From Megachile rotundata (Eukaryota; Arthropoda; Insecta; Hymenoptera; Megachilidae), in contig NC_134993.1 in the NCBI RefSeq assembly GCF_050947335.1, positions 3,658,001 through 3,722,000 on the forward strand: a DNA stretch of 64,000 nt, read 5' to 3'. The notes beneath the pieces were generated by a model. The model saw only the letters and a list, made by a program, of their open reading frames with translations, did no database searches and was not told the origin of the DNA. A program made the translations under genes and the position numbers. Below are positions 31,401-47,100 of this stretch, one piece after another. The stretch's first letter is position 1, and every line of letters begins with the position of its first letter.

Positions 31401-32750
31401 ACAATCACAATCACACAATCACGATCACACAATCACAATCACACAATCACGATCACACAATCACCATCACACAATCACCATCACACAATCACGATCACAC
31501 AATGACGATCACACAATCACGATCAGACTATCACGATCACACAATCACAGTCACACAATCACAATCACACAATCACAATCACAATCACGATCACACAATC
31601 ACAATTACACAAACACGATCACACAATAACGATCACACAATCACGATCACACAATCACTATCACACAATCACACAATCACGCAATCACAATCACACAATC
31701 ACACAGTCACAATCCCACAATCACGATCACACAATCACAATCCCACAATCACAATCACACAATCACGATCACACAATCACAATCACGCAGTCACACTATC
31801 ACAATCACAATCACAATCACAATCACAATCACACAATCACACAATCACAATCCCACAATCACAATCACACAATCACAGTCACACAATCACAATCACACAA
31901 TCACACAGTCACAATCCCACAATCACGATCACACAATCACGATCGCACAGTCACGATCACACGATCACGATCACACAATCACAATCACACAATCACAATC
32001 ACACAATCACAATCACACAATCACGATCACACAATCACCATCACACACTCACCATCACACAATCACGATCACACAATCACGATCACACAATCACGATCAC
32101 ACTATCACGATCACACAATCACAGTCACACAATCACAATCACACAATCACAATCACAATCACGATCACACAGTCGCGATCACACGATCACGATCACACGA
32201 TCACGATCACACAATCACGATCACACAATCACGATCACACAATCGCTATCACACAATCGCTATCACACAATCGCTATCACACAATCACAATCACACAATC
32301 ACGATCACACAATCACCATCACACAATCACCATCACACAATCACGATCACACAATCACGATCACACAATCACGATCAGACTATCGCGATCACACAATCAC
32401 GATCACACAATCACGATCACACAATCACGATCACACAATCACGATCACACAATCACGATCACACAATCACGATCACACAATCACGATCACACAATCACGA
32501 TCACACAAACACGATCACACAATCACGATCACACAATCACGATCACACAATCACAGTCACACAATCACGATCACACAACCACGATCAGACTATCGCGATC
32601 ACACAATCATGATCACACAATCACGATCACTCAATCACGATCACAATATCACAATCACACAGTCACACAATCACAATTACAATCACAATCACAATCACGA
32701 TCACAGAATCACAATCACACAGTCACACAATCACAATCACAATTACAATC

Positions 32751-32845
32751 GCAATCACAATCACAATCACAATCACAATCACAATCACAATCACAATCAC
32801 AATCACAATCACAATCACAATCACAATCACAATCACAATCACACA
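32751..32845. repeat. Pure hexamer array, family H, copy 6
   Basis: From the G of ATCGCA (32,751) to the terminating CACACA (32,840) is 89 bp, i.e. 14 hexamers plus 5 bp. This is one hexamer fewer than copy 5, exactly the 6-bp change in super-repeat offset (12,177 to 12,171). Confidence 0.93.
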
Positions 32846-34502
32846 ATCACATCACACAATCACGATCACACAATCACGATCACACAATTACGATCACACA
32901 ATCACGATCACACAATCACGATCACACAATCACTATCACAAAATCACAATCACACAGTCACACAATCACAATCACAATCAGCCAATCACAAACACACCAC
33001 CACGATCACACAATCACGATCACACAATCACTATCACAAAATCACAATCACACAGTCACACAATCACAATCACAATCAGCCAATCACAAACACACAATCA
33101 CGATCACACAATCACGATCACACAATCACAAACACACAGTCGCGATCACTCGATCACGATCACACAATCACGATCACACAGTCACGATCACACAATCACA
33201 ATCGCACAATCACGAACACACAATCACGATCACACAATCACGATCACACAATCACGATCACACAATCACCATCACACAATCACGATCACACAATCACGAT
33301 CACACAATCACCATCACACAATCACAATCACACAATCAAGATCACACAATCAAGATCACACAATGACGATCACACAATCACGATCGCACAGTCACGATCA
33401 CACGATCACGATCACACAATCACAGTCACACAATCACAATCACACAATCACAATCACAATCACGATCACACAATCACGTTCACACAATTACAAACACACA
33501 GTCGCGATCACACTATCACGATCACACAATCACAGTCACACAATCACAATCACACAATCACAATCACAATCACGATCACACAGTCACGAACACACAATCA
33601 CGATCATACAATCACCATCACACAATCACAATCACACAATCAAGGTCACACAATGACGATCACACAATCAAGGTCACACAATGACGATCACACAATCACC
33701 ATCACAAAACCACGACCACACAATCACGATCACACAATCACGCTCACGCAATCACGATCACACAATCACGATCACACAATCACGATCACACTATCACGAT
33801 CACACAATCACAGTCACACAATCACAAACACACAGTCGCGATCACACGATCACGATCACACGATCACGATCACACAATCACAATCACACAATCAAGGTCA
33901 CACAATGACGATCACATCATCACCATCACACAATCACGACCACACAATCACGATCACACAATCACGATCACACAATCACGATCACACAATCACAAACACA
34001 CAGTCGCGATCACTCGATCACGATCACACAATCACGATCACACAGTCACGATCACACAATCACAATCGCACAATCACGAACACACAATCACGATCACACA
34101 ATCACGATCACACAATCACGATCACACAATCACCATCACACAATCACGATCACACAATCACCATCACACAATCACAATCACACAATCAAGATCACACAAT
34201 CAAGGTCACACAATGACGATCACACAATCACGATCGCACAGTCACGATCACACGATCACGATCACACAATCACAGTCACACAATCACAATCACACAATCA
34301 CAATCACAATCACGATCACACAATCACGTTCACACAATTACAAACACACAGTCGCGATCACACTATCACGATCACACAATCACAGTCCCACAATCACAAT
34401 CACACAATCACAATCACAATCACGATCGCACAGTCACGAACACACAATCACGATCACACAATCACCATCACACAATCACAATCACACAATCAAGGTCACA
34501 CA

Positions 34503-37500
34503 ATGACGATCACACAATCAAGGTCACACAATGACGATCACACAATCACCATCACAAAACCACGACCACACAATCACGATCACACAATCACGCTCACGCA
34601 ATCACGATCACACAATCACGATCACACAATCACGATCACACAATCACGATCACACAATCACAATCGCACAATCACAATCACAATCACGATCGCACAGTCA
34701 CGATCACACGATCACGATCACACGATCACGATCACACAATCACGATTACACAATCACGATCACACAATCGCTATCACACAATCGCTATCACACAATCACA
34801 ATCACACAATCACGATCACACAATCACCATCACACAATCACCATCACACAATCACGATCACACAATGACGATCACACAATCACGATCAGACTATCACGAT
34901 CACACAATCACAATCACACAATCACAATCACAATCACGATCACACAGTCACGATCACACGATCACGATCACACGATCACGATCACACAATCACAATCACA
35001 CAATCACAATCACACAATCACAATCACACAACCACGATCACACAATCACCATCACACACTCACCATCACACAATCACGATCACAGAATCACGATCACACA
35101 ATCACGATCACACTATCACGATCACACAATCACAGTCACACAATCACCATCACACAATCACAATCACAATCACGATCACACAGTCACGATCACACGATCA
35201 CGATCACACGATCACGATCACACAATCACGATCACACAATCACGATCACACAATCGCTATCACACAATCGCTATCACACAATCACAATCACACAATCACG
35301 ATCACACAATCACCATCACACAATCACCATCACACAATCACGATCACACAATCACGATCACACAATCACGATCACACAATCACGATCAGACTATCACGAT
35401 CACACAATCACAGTCACACAATCACAATCACACAATCACAATTACAATCACGATCACACAATCACAATTACACAAACACGATCACACAATCACGATCACA
35501 CAATCACGATCACACAATCACAATCCCACAATCACAATCACACAATCACGATCACACAATCACAATCACGCAGTCACACTATCACAATCACAATCACAAT
35601 CACAATCACAATCACAATCACAATCACAATCACACAATCACACAATCACAATCACACAATCACAATCCCACAATCACAATCCCACAATCACAATCCCACA
35701 ATCACAATCCCACAATCACAATCCCACAATCACACAATCACACAGTCACAATCCCACAATCACGATCACACAATCACGATCACACAATCCCAATCACAAT
35801 CCCAATCACACCATCACAATCACACAATCACACTGTCACAATCCCACAATCACGATCACACAATCACGATCACACAGTCACGATCACACAATCACACAGT
35901 CACAATCCCACAATCACGATCACACAATCACGATCGCACAGTCACGATCACACGATCACGATCACACAATCACAATCACACAATCACAATCACACAATCA
36001 CAATCACACAACCACGATCACACAATCACCATCACACACTCACCATCACACAATCACGATCACAGAATCACGATCACACAATCACGATCACACTATCACG
36101 ATCACACTATAACGATCACACAATCACAGTCACACAATCACAATCACACAATCACAATCACAATCACGATCACACAGTCACGATCACACGATCACGATCA
36201 CACGATCACGATCACACAATCACGATCACACAATCACGATCACACAATCGCTATCACACAATCGCTATCACACAATCACAATCACACAATCACGATCACA
36301 CAATCACCATCACACAATCACCATCACACAATCACGATCACACAATCACGATCACACAATCACGATCACACAATCACGATCAGACTATCACGATCACACA
36401 ATCACAGTCACACAATCACAATCACACAATCACAATTACAATCACGATCACACAATCACAATTACACAAACACGATCACACCATCACGATCACACAATCA
36501 CGATCACACAATCACAATCCCACAATCACAATCACACAATCACGATCACACAATCACAATCACGCAGTCACACTATCACAATCACAATCACAATCACAAT
36601 CACAATCACAATCACAATCACAATCACACAATCACACAATCACAATCCCACAATCACAATCACACAATCACAGTCACACAATCACAATCACACAATCACA
36701 ATCACACAATCCCAATCACACAATCACAATCACACAATCACACTGTCACAATCCCACAATCACGATCACACAATCACGATCACACAGTCACGATCACACA
36801 ATCACACAGTCACAATCCCACAATCACGATCACACAATCACGATCGCACAGTCACGATCACACGATCACGATCACACAATCACAATCACACAATCACAAT
36901 CACACAATCACAATCACACAACCACGATCACACAATCACCATCACACACTCACCATCACACAATCACGATCACAGAATCACGATCACACAATCACGATCA
37001 CACTATCACGATCACACAATCACAGTCACACAATCACAATTACACAATCACAATCACAATCACGATCACACAGTCACGATCACACGATCACGATCACACG
37101 ATCACGATCACACAATCACGATCACACAATCACGATCACACAATCGCTATCACACAATCGCTATCACACAATCACAATCACACAATCACGACCACACAAT
37201 CACCATCACACAATCACCATCACACAATCACCATCACACAATCACGATCACACAATCACAATCACACAATCAAGATCACACAATCAAGATCACACAATGA
37301 CGATCACACAATCACGATCGCACAGTCACGATCACACGATCACGATCACACAATCACAGTCACACAATCACAATCACACAATCACAATCACAATCACGAT
37401 CACACAATCACGTTCACACAATTACAAACACACAGTCGCGATCACACTATCACGATCACACAATCACAGTCCCACAATCACAATCACACAATCACAATCA

Positions 37501-37586
37501 CAATCACGATCGCACAGTCACGAACACACAATCACGATCACACAATCACCATCACACAATCACAATCACACAATCAAGGTCACACA
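34503..37586. repeat. HOR-C, unit 3 (mosaic of units 1 and 2)
   Basis: The left neighbour is the HOR-B end, as for unit 1. The right end has the GACCACACAATCACC marker (near 37,190) of unit 2. Length from landmark to landmark is again 3,084. One base change from units 1 and 2 is visible near 35,147 (AATCACCATC for AATCACAATC). See findings for the unequal-exchange reading. Confidence 0.83.
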
Positions 37587-40500
37587 ATGACGATCACACA
37601 ATCAAGGTCACACAATGACGATCACACAATCACCATCACAAAACCACGACCACACAATCACGATCACACAATCACGCTCACGCAATCACGATCACACAAT
37701 CACGATCACACAATCACGATCACACAATCACGATCACACAATCACAATCGCACAATCACAATCACAATCACGATCGCACAGTCACGATCACACGATCACG
37801 ATCACACGATCACGATCACACAATCACGATTACACAATCACGATCACACAATCGCTATCACACAATCGCTATCACACAATCACAATCACACAATCACGAT
37901 CACACAATCACCATCACACAATCACCATCACACAATCACGATCACACAATGACGATCACACAATCACGATCAGACTATCACGATCACACAATCACAGTCA
38001 CACAATCACAATCACACAATCACAATTACAATCACGATCACACAATCACAATTACACAAACACGATCACACAATCACGATCACACAATCACGATCACACA
38101 ATCACTATCACACAATCACACAATCACGCAATCACAATCACACAATCACACAGTCACAATCCCACAATCACGATCACACAATCACAATCCCACAATCACA
38201 ATCACACAATCACACTATCACAATCACAATCACGCAGTCACACTATCACAATCACAATCACAATCACAATCACAATCACAATCACAATCACAATCACACA
38301 ATCACACAATCACAATCCCACAATCACAATCACACAATCACAGTCACACAATCACAATCACACAATCACAATCACACAATCACAATCACACAATCACAAT
38401 CACACAATCACAATCACACAATCACAATCCCACAATCACAATCCCACAATCACAATCCCACAATCACAATCCCACAATCACAATCCCACAATCACACAAT
38501 CACACAGTCACAATCCCACAATCACGATCACACAATCACGATCACACAATCCCAATCACACAATCCCAATCACACAATCACAATCACACAATCACACTGT
38601 CACAATCCCACAATCACGATCACACAATCACGATCACACAGTCACGATCACACAATCACACAGTCACAATCCCACAATCACGATCACACAATCACGATCG
38701 CACAGTCACGATCACACGATCACGATCACACAATCACAATCACACAATCACAATCACACAATCACAATCACACAACCACGATCACACAATCACCATCACA
38801 CACTCACCATCACACAATCACGATCACACAATCACGATCACACAATCACGATCACACTATCACGATCACACAATCACAGTCACACAATCACAATCACACA
38901 ATCACAATCACAATCACGATCACACAGTCACGATCACACGATCACGATCACACGATCACGATCACACAATCACGATCACACAATCACGATCACACAATCG
39001 CTATCACACAATCGCTATCACACAATCACAATCACACAATCACGATCACACAATCACCATCACACAATCACCATCACACAATCACGATCACACAATCACG
39101 ATCACACAATCACGATCAGACTATCACGATCGCACAATCACAGTCACACAATCACAATCACACAATCACAATTACAATCACGATCACACAATCACAATTA
39201 CACAAACACGATCACACAATCACGATCACACAATCACGATCACACAATCGCTATCACACAATCACACAATCACGCAATCACAATCACACAATCACACAGT
39301 CACAATCCCACAATCACGATCACACAATCACAATCACAATCACAATCACAATCACAATCACAATCACACAATCACACAATCACAATCCCACAATCACAAT
39401 CACACAATCACAGTCACACAATCACAATCACACAATCACAATCACACAATCACAATCACACAATCACAATCACACAATCACAATCACACAATCACAATCC
39501 CACAATCACAATCCCACAATCACAATCCCACAATCACAATCCCACAATCACACAATCACACAGTCACAATCCCACAATCACGATCACACAATCACGATCA
39601 CACAATCCCAATCACAATCCCAATCACACCATCACAATCACACAATCACACTGTCACAATCCCACAATCACGATCACACAATCACGATCACACAGTCACG
39701 ATCACACAATCACACAGTCACAATCCCACAATCACGATCACACAATCACGATCGCACAGTCACGATCACACGATCACGATCACACAATCACAATCACACA
39801 ATCACAATCACACAATCACAATCACACAACCACGATCACACAATCACCATCACACACTCACCATCACACAATCACGATCACAGAATCACGATCACACAAT
39901 CACGATCACACTATCACGATCACACAATCACAGTCACACAATCACAATCACACAATCACAATCACAATCACGATCACACAGTCACGATCACACGATCACG
40001 ATCACACGATCACGATCACACAATCACGATCACACAATCACGATCACACAATCGCTATCACACAATCGCTATCACACAATCACAATCACACAATCACGAT
40101 CACACAATCACCATCACACAATCACCATCACACAATCACGATCACACAATCACGATCACACAATCACGATCACACAATCACGATCAGACTATCACGATCA
40201 CACAATCACAGTCACACAATCACAATCACACAATCACAATTACAATCACGATCACACAATCACAATTACACAAACACGATCACACAATCACGATCACACA
40301 ATCACGATCACACAATCACAATCCCACAATCACAATCACACAATCACGATCACACAATCACAATCACGCAGTCACACTATCACAATCACAATCACAATCA
40401 CAATCACAATCACAATCACAATCACAATCACAATCACAATCACACAATCACACAATCACAATCCCACAATCACAATCACACAATCACAGTCACACAATCA

Positions 40501-42100
40501 CAATCACACAATCACAATCACACAATCACAATCACACAATCACAATCACACAATCACAATCACACAATCACAATCCCACAATCACAATCCCACAATCACA
40601 ATCCCACAATCACAATCCCACAATCACAATCCCACAATCACACAATCACACAGTCACAATCCCACAATCACGATCACACAATCACGATCACACAATCCCA
40701 ATCACACAATCCCAATCACACAATCACAATCACACAATCACACTGTCACAATCTCACAATCACGATCACACAATCACGATCACACAGTCACGATCACACA
40801 ATCACACAGTCACAATCCCACAATCACGATCACACAATCACGATCGCACAGTCACGATCACACGATCACGATCACACAATCACAATCACACAATCACAAT
40901 CACACAATCACAATCACACAACCACGATCACACAATCACCATCACACACTCACCATCACACAATCACGATCACAGAATCACGATCACACAATCACGATCA
41001 CACTATCACGATCACACAATCACAGTCACACAATCACAATTACACAATCACAATCACAATCACGATGACACAGTCACGATCACACGATCACGATCACACG
41101 ATCACGATCACACAATCACGATCACACAATCACGATCACACAATCGCTATCACACAATCGCTATCACACAATCACAATCACACAATCACGACCACACAAT
41201 CACCATCACACAATCACCATCACACAATCACGATCACACAATCACCATCACGCAATCACACAATCACACAGTCACAATCCCACAATCACGATAACACAAT
41301 CACGATCGCACAGTCACGATCACACGATCACGATCACACAATCACAGTCACACAATCACAATCGCACAATCACAATCACAATCACGATCGCACAGTCACG
41401 ATCACACGATCACGATCACACGATCACGATCACACAATCACGATTACACAATCACGATCACACAATCGCTATCACACAATCGCTATCACACAATCGCTAT
41501 CACACAATCACAATCACACAATCACGACCACACAATCACCATCACACAATCACCATCACACAATCACGATCACACAATCACCATCACACAATCACACAAT
41601 CACACAGTCACAATCCCACAATCACGATCACACAATCACAACCACAATCACAATCACAATCACAATCACACAATCACACAATCACAATCCCACAATCACA
41701 ATCACACAATCACAGTCACACAATCACAATCACACAATCACAATCACAATCACGATCACACAGTCACGATCACACGATCACGATCACACGATCACGATCA
41801 CACAATCACGATCACACAATCACGATCACACAATCGCTATCACACAATCGCTATCACACAATCACAATCACACAATCACGACCACACAATCACCATCACA
41901 CAATCACCATCACACAATCACGATCACACAATCACGATCACACAATCACGATCAGACTATCACGATCACACAATCACGATCACACAATCACGATCACACA
42001 ATCACGATCACACAATCACGATCACACAATCACGATCACACAATCGCTATCACACAATCGCTATCACACAATCGCTATCACACAATCACGATCACACAAT
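37587..42100. repeat. HOR-C derivative with ~1.05 kb sub-repeats
   Basis: It starts like HOR-C for about 400 bp, then diverges at about 37,990. The sub-repeat marker ACAACCACGATCACAC plus CACACTCACC recurs near 38,776, 39,830 and 40,922. AATTACAATCACG recurs near 38,027, 39,172 and 40,240. From about 41,230 the array becomes a shorter mixture of ATCGCTATC clusters and CAATCACACAGTC. No TCAAGGTCA landmark was seen from 37,611 to about 43,190. Confidence 0.75.
40381..40446. repeat. Short hexamer run after GCAGTCACACTATC (10 units)
   Basis: From the C ending ACTATC (40,381) to the CACACA at 40,441 is 60 bp, or ten hexamers. It belongs to the same family as the run at 110-165, at the long end of its range. 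Confidence 0.85.
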
Positions 42101-43575
42101 CACGATCACACAATCACGATCACAATATCACAATCACACAGTCACACAATCACAATCACAATCACAATCACAATCACAATCACGATCACAGAATCACAAT
42201 CACACAGTCACACAATCACAATCGCAATTACAATCGCAATCACAATCACAATCACAATAACAATCACAATCACAATCACAATCACAATCACAATCACAAT
42301 CACAATCACAATCACAATCACAATCACAATCACAATCACAATCACACAATCACATCACACAATCACGATCACACAATCACGATCACACAATCACGATCAC
42401 ACAATCACGATCACACAATCACTATCACAAAATCACAATCACACAGTCACACAATCACAATCACAATCAGCCAATCACAAACACACAATCACGATCACAC
42501 AATCACGATCACAAAATCACTATCACAAAATCACAATCACACAGTCACACAATCACAATCACAATCAGCCAATCACAAACACACAATCACGATCACACAA
42601 TCACGATCACAAAATCACTATCACAAAATCACAATCACACAGTCACACAATCACAATCACAATCAGCCAATCACAAACACACAATCACGATCACGCAATC
42701 ACGATCACACAATCACAAACACACAGTCGCGATCACTCGATCACGATCACACAATCACGATCACACAGTCACGATCACACAATCACAATCGCACAATCAC
42801 GAACACACAATCACGATCACACAATCACGATCACACAATCACCATCACACAATCACGATCACACAATCACGATCACACAATCACCATCACACAATCACAA
42901 TCACACAATCAAGATCACACAATCAAGATCACACAATCACGATCGCACAGTCACGGTCACACGATCACGATCACACAATCACAGTCACACAATCACAATC
43001 ACACAATCACAATCACAATCACGATCACACAATCACGTTCACACAATTACAAACACACAGTCGCGATCACACTATCACGATCACACAATCACAGTCACAC
43101 AATCACAATCACACAATCACAATCACAATCACGATCACACAGTCACGAACACACAATCACGATCACACAATCACCATCACACAATCACAATCACACAATC
43201 AAGGTCACACAATGACGATCACACAATCAAGGTCACACAATGACGATCACACAATCACCATCACAAAACCACGACCACACAATCACGATCACACAATCAC
43301 GCTCACGCAATCACGATCACACAATCACGATCACACAATCACGATCACACAATCACGATCACACAATCACAATCACACAATCACAAACACACAGTCGCGA
43401 TCACACGATCACGATCACACGATCACGATCACACAATCACAATCACACAATCAAGGTCACACAATGACGATCACACCATCACAATCACACAATCACAAAC
43501 ACACAGTCGCGATCACACGATCACGATCACACGATCACGACCACACAATTACAATCACACAATCAAGGTCACAGA
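42100..43575. repeat. Diverged HOR-B core
   Basis: The order of markers is that of HOR-B: AATATCACAATCACACAGTC, hexamer array, CACATCACACAATC, repeated AATCAGCCAATCACAAACAC, then landmark pairs near 43,198-43,235 and 43,450. Here the AATCAGCC block is present three times (near 42,467, 42,563 and 42,661) instead of two. CACAAAATCACTATC is a local variant. Confidence 0.8.
42236..42348. repeat. Pure hexamer array, family H, copy 7
   Basis: From the G of the second ATCGCA (42,236) to the terminating CACACA (42,343) is 107 bp, i.e. 17 hexamers plus 5 bp. It carries one CAATAACAATC variant near 42,258, and an extra ATCGCAATTAC just upstream. Confidence 0.92.
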
Positions 43576-45850
43576 ATGACGATCACACCATCACCATCAC
43601 ACAATCACGACCACACAATCACGATCACACAATCACGATCACACAATCACGTTCACACAATCACAAACACACAGTCGCGATCACTCGATCACGATGACAC
43701 AATGACGATCACACAGTCACGATCACACAATCACAATCACACAATCACAATATCACAATCGCAATCACACAATCACAATAACACAATCAGACAATCACGC
43801 AATCACACAATCACACAATCACACAATCACGATCACACTATCACGATCACACAATCACGATCACACAATCACGATCACACAATCACGATCACACTATCAC
43901 GATCAGACAATCACAGTCACACAATCACAATCACACAATCACAATCACAATCACGATCACACAGTCACGATCACACCATCACGATCACACGATCACGATC
44001 ACACAATCACAATCACACAATCGTTATCACACAATCACGATCACACAATCACCATCCCACAATCACCATCACACAATCACCATCACACAATCACGATCAC
44101 ACAATCACGATCACACAATCACGATCACACAATCACAATCACGCAATCACAATCACACAATCACAATCACACAATCACAATCACACAATCACAATCACAC
44201 AATCACAATCTCACAATCACAATCACACAATCACACTGTCACAATCCCACAATCACGATAACACAATCACGATCGCACAGTCACGATCACACGATCACGA
44301 TCACACAATCACAGTCACACAATCACAATCACACAATCACAATCACAATCACGATCGCACAGTCACGATCACACGATCACGATCACACGATCACGATCAC
44401 ACAATCACGATTACACAATCACGACCACACAATCGCTATCACACAATCGCTATCACACAATCACAATCACACAATCACGATCACACAATCACCATCACAC
44501 AATCACCATCACACAATCACGATCACACAATGACGATCACACAATCACGATCAGACTATCACGATCACACAATCACAGTCACACAATCACAATCACACAA
44601 TCACAATTACAATCACGATCACACAATCACAATTACACAAACACGATCACACAATCACGATCACACAATCACGATCACACAATCACTATCACACAATCAC
44701 ACAATCACGCAATCACAATCACACAATCACACAGTCACAATCCCACAATCACGATCACACAATCACAATCCCACAATCACAATCACACAATCACGATCAC
44801 ACAATCACAATCACGCAGTCACACTATCACAATCACAATCACAATCACAATCACAATCACACAATCACACAATCACAATCCCACAATCACATTCACACAA
44901 TCACAGTCACACAATCACAATCACACAATCACACAGTCACAATCCCACAATCACGATCACACAATCACGATCGCACAGTCACGATCACACGATCACGATC
45001 ACACAATCACAATCACACAATCACAATCACACAATCACGATCACACAATCACCATCACACAATCACAATCACACAATCACAATCACAATCACGATCACAC
45101 AGTCACGATCACACGATCACGATCACACGATCACGATCACACGATCACGATCACACAATCACGATCACACAATCACGATCACACAATCACCATCACACAC
45201 TCACCATCACACAATCACGATCACACAATCACGATCACACAATCACGATCACACTATCACGATCACACAATCACAGTCACACAATCACAATCACACAATC
45301 ACAATCACAATCACGATCACACAGTCACGATCACACGATCACGATCACACGATCACGATCACACAATCACGATCACACAATCACGATCACACAATCGCTA
45401 TCACACAATCGCTATCACACAATCACAATCACACAATCACGATCACACAATCACGATCAGACTATCACGATCACACAATCACGATCACACAATCACGGTC
45501 ACACAATCACGATCACACAATCACGATCACACAATCACGATCACACAATCACGATCACACAAACACGATCACACAAACACGATCACACAATCACGATCAC
45601 ACAATCACAGTCACACAATCACGATCACACAATCACGATCACACAACCACGATCACACAATCGCTATCACACAATCGCTATCACACAATCACGATCACAC
45701 AATCACTATCACACGATCACGATCGCAATATCACAATCACACAATCACGATCACACAATCACCATCACACAATCACCATCACACAATCACGATCACACAA
45801 TCACAATCACAATCACAATCACAATCACAATCACAATCACAATCACGATC
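43576..45850. repeat. Mixed HOR fragments
   Basis: Array without a clear long period of its own. It combines HOR-D-like pieces (CAATATCACAATCGC, AATCAGACAATC near 43,790) and HOR-C-like pieces (AATTACAATCACG near 44,605, GCAGTCACACTATC near 44,815). It ends with CAAACACG variants and ATCGCTATC pairs near 45,660. No gene or unique DNA is seen. Confidence 0.7.
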
Positions 45851-45875
45851 ACAGAATCACAATCACACAGTCACA

Positions 45876-46083
45876 CAATCACAATCACAATCACAATCGC
45901 AATCACAATCACAATCAAAATCACAATCACAATCACAATCACAATCACAATCACAATCACAATCACAATCACAATCACAATCACAATCACAATCACAATC
46001 ACAATCACAATCACAATCACAATCACAATCACAATCACAATCACAATCACAATCACAATCACAATCACAATCACAATCACACA
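45876..46083. repeat. Pure hexamer array, family H, copy 8
   Basis: From the G of ATCGCA (45,899) to the terminating CACACA (46,078) is 179 bp, i.e. 29 hexamers plus 5 bp. One interior variant, CAATCAAAATC, lies near 45,915. The left flank lacks the ATTAC variant, so it resembles copies 1 and 2 more than 3-7. Confidence 0.93.
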
Positions 46084-46090
46084 ATCACAT

Positions 46091-46326
46091 CACACAATCA
46101 CGATCACACAATCACGATCACACAATCACGATCACACAATCACGATCACACAATCACGATCACACAATCACGATCACACAATCACGATCACACAATCACG
46201 ATCACACAATCACGATCACACAATCACGATCACACAATCACGATCACACAATCACGATCACACAATCACGATCACACAATCACGATCACACAATCACGAT
46301 CACACAATCACGATCACACAATCACA
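46091..46326. repeat. Longest run of perfect CpG-type 14-mers
   Basis: About 16 uninterrupted copies of CACACAATCACGAT, with no variant seen, lie directly after hexamer array copy 8 and its CACATCACAC flank. Each copy has one CpG and one GATC. Confidence 0.93.
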
Positions 46327-46380
46327 GTCACACAATCACAATCACACACTCCCAATCACACAATCACGATCACACAATCA

Positions 46381-47100
46381 CTATCACACAATCACACAAT
46401 CACGCAATCACAATCACACAATCACACAGTCACAATCCCACAATCACGATCACACAATCACAATCCCACAATCACAATCACACAATCACGATCACACAAT
46501 CACAATCACGCATTCACACTATCACAATCACAATCACAATCACAATCACAATCACACAATCACACAATCACAATCCCACAATCACAATCACACAATCACA
46601 GTCACACAATCACAATCACACAATCACAATCACACAATCACAATCACACAATCACAATCACACAATCACGATCACACAATCACGATCACACAATCACCAT
46701 CACACAATCACCATCACACAATCACGATCACACAATCACCATCACACAATCACAATCACACAATCAAGATCACACAATCAAGATAACACAATGACGATCA
46801 CACAATCACGATCGCACAGTCACGATCACACGATCACGATCACACAATCACAGTCACACAATCACAATCACAATCACGATCACACAGTCACGAACACACA
46901 ATCACGATCACACAATCACCATCACACAATCACAATCACACAATCAAGGTCACACAATGACGATCACACAATCAAGGTCACACAATGACGATCACACAAT
47001 CACCATCACAAAACCACGACCACACAATCACGATCACACAATCACGATCACACAATCACGATCACACAGTCACGATCACACAATCACGATCACACAATCA
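46381..47100. repeat. 720-bp tandem duplication, copy 1
   Basis: Every 60-base line from 46,381 to 47,100 looked the same as the line 720 bases later. Private variants shared by both copies include GCATTCACACTATC (near 46,508 and 47,228; elsewhere GCAGTC) and AAGATAACACAATGACG (near 46,780 and 47,500). Confidence 0.92.

Larger units (their letters stand above)
28432..37990. repeat. ~12.4 kb super-repeat, copy 2
   Basis: This repeats 16,011-25,8xx in the same order: HOR-B sub-blocks (28,432-29,439), HOR-A-type segment (29,440-31,430), HOR-B (31,502-34,502), HOR-C (34,503-37,586), then the start of another HOR-C (37,587-37,990). The net 244-bp deletion relative to copy 1 sits near 31,430, where AATCACGATCACACAATCACAATC joins two points separated in copy 1. 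A small insertion lies near 29,680 (one extra AATCACAATCACAC). Confidence 0.85.

Noticed and set aside
37615..43215. A 1,866-residue open frame and dozens of other long + strand frames that look like His/Ser/Thr/Gln-rich proteins
   Set aside because: The peptide is just the 14-bp repeat read in any frame. The other two + frames are also open or nearly so, and there is no domain, signal peptide, codon bias or flanking gene structure. Openness follows from an A/C-rich strand that lacks stop trinucleotides.
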